Source: an uncultured Oscillospiraceae bacterium (GTDB lineage: Bacteria > Bacillota > Clostridia > Oscillospirales > Oscillospiraceae). From it: a stretch of 30,939 nt of DNA. The position numbers and the translations under genes were made by a program. Location: positions 1 to 30,939 of the forward strand of contig CAKTLG010000023.1 in assembly GCA_934572465.1 (NCBI GenBank). Reading direction: 5' to 3'. Below, piece by piece: positions 30,224 to 30,939 of the stretch (position 1 is its first letter; each line of letters opens with the position of its first letter). A model generated the notes under the pieces. That model worked only from the letters and a program-made list of their open reading frames with translations. It made no database searches and had not been told where the DNA came from.

Positions 30224-30939
30224 ATGGCTGAGGAAGTCAAAACTGCCGCCGCTGAAAGCGAGAGCAGCAAAAATTTTATCGACGCCTTCATCGAAGAAGA
30301 CATCGCGGAGGGTGGACGCTTCCAGGGCCAGCAGGTCCACACCCGTTTTCCGCCTGAGCCGAACGGCTATCTGCACATCGGTCACTGCAAGGCGCTGACC
30401 ATCGACTTCGGCACCGCCGAGCGCTTCGGCGGCCTCTGCAACCTGCGCATGGACGACACGAACCCCACGAAGGAGGACGTCGAATTCGTCGACGCCATCA
30501 AAGAGGACATCCACTGGCTGGGCTTCGACTGGGGCGACCGCTTCTTCTACGGCAGCGACTATTTTGAAAAAGACTACGAGTACGCCGTCGAGCTCATCAA
30601 AAAGGGCCTTGCCTACGTCTGCGACCTGACGCCCGAGCAGGCGAAGGAGTACCGCGGCGATATCGGCAAGCCCGCTGTCTCTCCGTACCGCGACCGCGAC
30701 GTGGAGGAGAACCTCGATCTCTTTGAGCGCATGAAAAACGGCGAGTTCCCCGAGGGCAGCCGCACGCTGCGCGCGAAGATCGACTTGGCGAGCGGCAACT
30801 TCAATATGCGCGACCCCGTCATCTACCGCATCCGCTATATGCACCATCACCGCCAGGGCGATAAGTGGTGCATCTACCCGATGTACGACTTTGCCCACCC
30901 CATTCAGGACGCGCTCGAGGGCATCACGCACTCGCTGTG
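30224..30939 (+). CDS. glnS: Glutaminyl-tRNA synthetase, N-terminal part (3' end outside window)
   Basis: The frame stays open to the window edge, giving 238 residues. Key class I elements are [22 protein letters not shown] (the HIGH motif, preceded by the GlnRS-specific PPEPNGYL), [12 protein letters not shown] and, near the end, [21 protein letters not shown]. These distinguish GlnRS from the related GluRS, whose start is P-S-P-T-G. GlnRS charges tRNA-Gln directly; many Firmicutes lack it and use GatCAB, so this gene suggests direct glutaminylation. The ATG follows GAAAGGATGGATCAAA. No T-box is present in the 73-bp leader. Confidence 0.95.
   Translation, partial: MAEEVKTAAAESESSKNFIDAFIEEDIAEGGRFQGQQVHTRFPPEPNGYLHIGHCKALTIDFGTAERFGGLCNLRMDDTNPTKEDVEFVDAIKEDIHWLGFDWGDRFFYGSDYFEKDYEYAVELIKKGLAYVCDLTPEQAKEYRGDIGKPAVSPYRDRDVEENLDLFERMKNGEFPEGSRTLRAKIDLASGNFNMRDPVIYRIRYMHHHRQGDKWCIYPMYDFAHPIQDALEGITHSL

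Overview
The window is a gene-dense piece of chromosome, apparently about 60% GC (an impression, not a count), from a spore-forming member of the Firmicutes. The best guess is a class Clostridia gut organism of the Oscillospiraceae/Ruminococcaceae type. Pointers are the complete spoIIAA-spoIIAB-sigF operon, a T-box leader, RNase M5, a DUF4250 protein, AGGAGG-type ribosome binding sites and GC-rich codon usage. The placement is inferred from gene content, not from a marker gene. No rRNA, tRNA, CRISPR array, phage module or intact transposase gene was seen.

Layout, left to right. 1-2259: the 3' end of valS, then an aldo/keto reductase with two Cys clusters coupled to a GNAT acetyltransferase. 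2260-2925: a gene-poor, AT-richer island with a terminator hairpin and a run of strong hairpins, perhaps a mobile-element-derived structured RNA. 2926-3903 (minus): a Nudix hydrolase and a pyridoxamine-phosphate-oxidase-like flavoprotein. 4080-5552: the spoIIA operon, preceded by a Spo0A-box-like site and a possible sigma-H promoter. 5434-7714 (minus): a DNA-repair-type module of a 40-residue membrane peptide, a radical SAM protein and a DUF4130 protein. A perfect 17-bp-spaced promoter drives it, and three LexA-like boxes lie in and around that promoter; the PcrA/UvrD helicase (7886-10348) is divergent from it. 10383-12444: an AlkZ-like DNA glycosylase divergent from an EamA transporter.

12495-13879: a WecG/TagA glycosyltransferase overlapping thymidylate kinase. 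13942-14082 (minus): a 46-residue Cys/Gly-rich membrane protein. 14202-16993: MltG, a U32 peptidase-family protein (TrhP-like) and a MazG-like pyrophosphohydrolase. 17275-19613: a PstS-like lipoprotein with an unrecognised C-terminal half, and a small membrane protein. 19668-20627 (minus): a second EamA transporter. 20697-25335: a promoter and an alanine-type T-box (specifier probably GCC) leading a DUF3887 lipoprotein, a chloramphenicol-acetyltransferase-like protein, alaS, a DUF4250 protein and a HIT protein. 25336-26015: an intergenic stretch with a roughly 446-bp fold-back repeat. 26016 to the end: an HTH regulator overlapping comEC, then holA, rnmV and the 5' part of glnS.

The items most worth following are the SOS-like control region with its unannotated 40-residue membrane peptide, the fold-back element, the hairpin-rich island, and the tRNA-Ala-sensing operon that places a lipoprotein and an acetyltransferase ahead of alaS.
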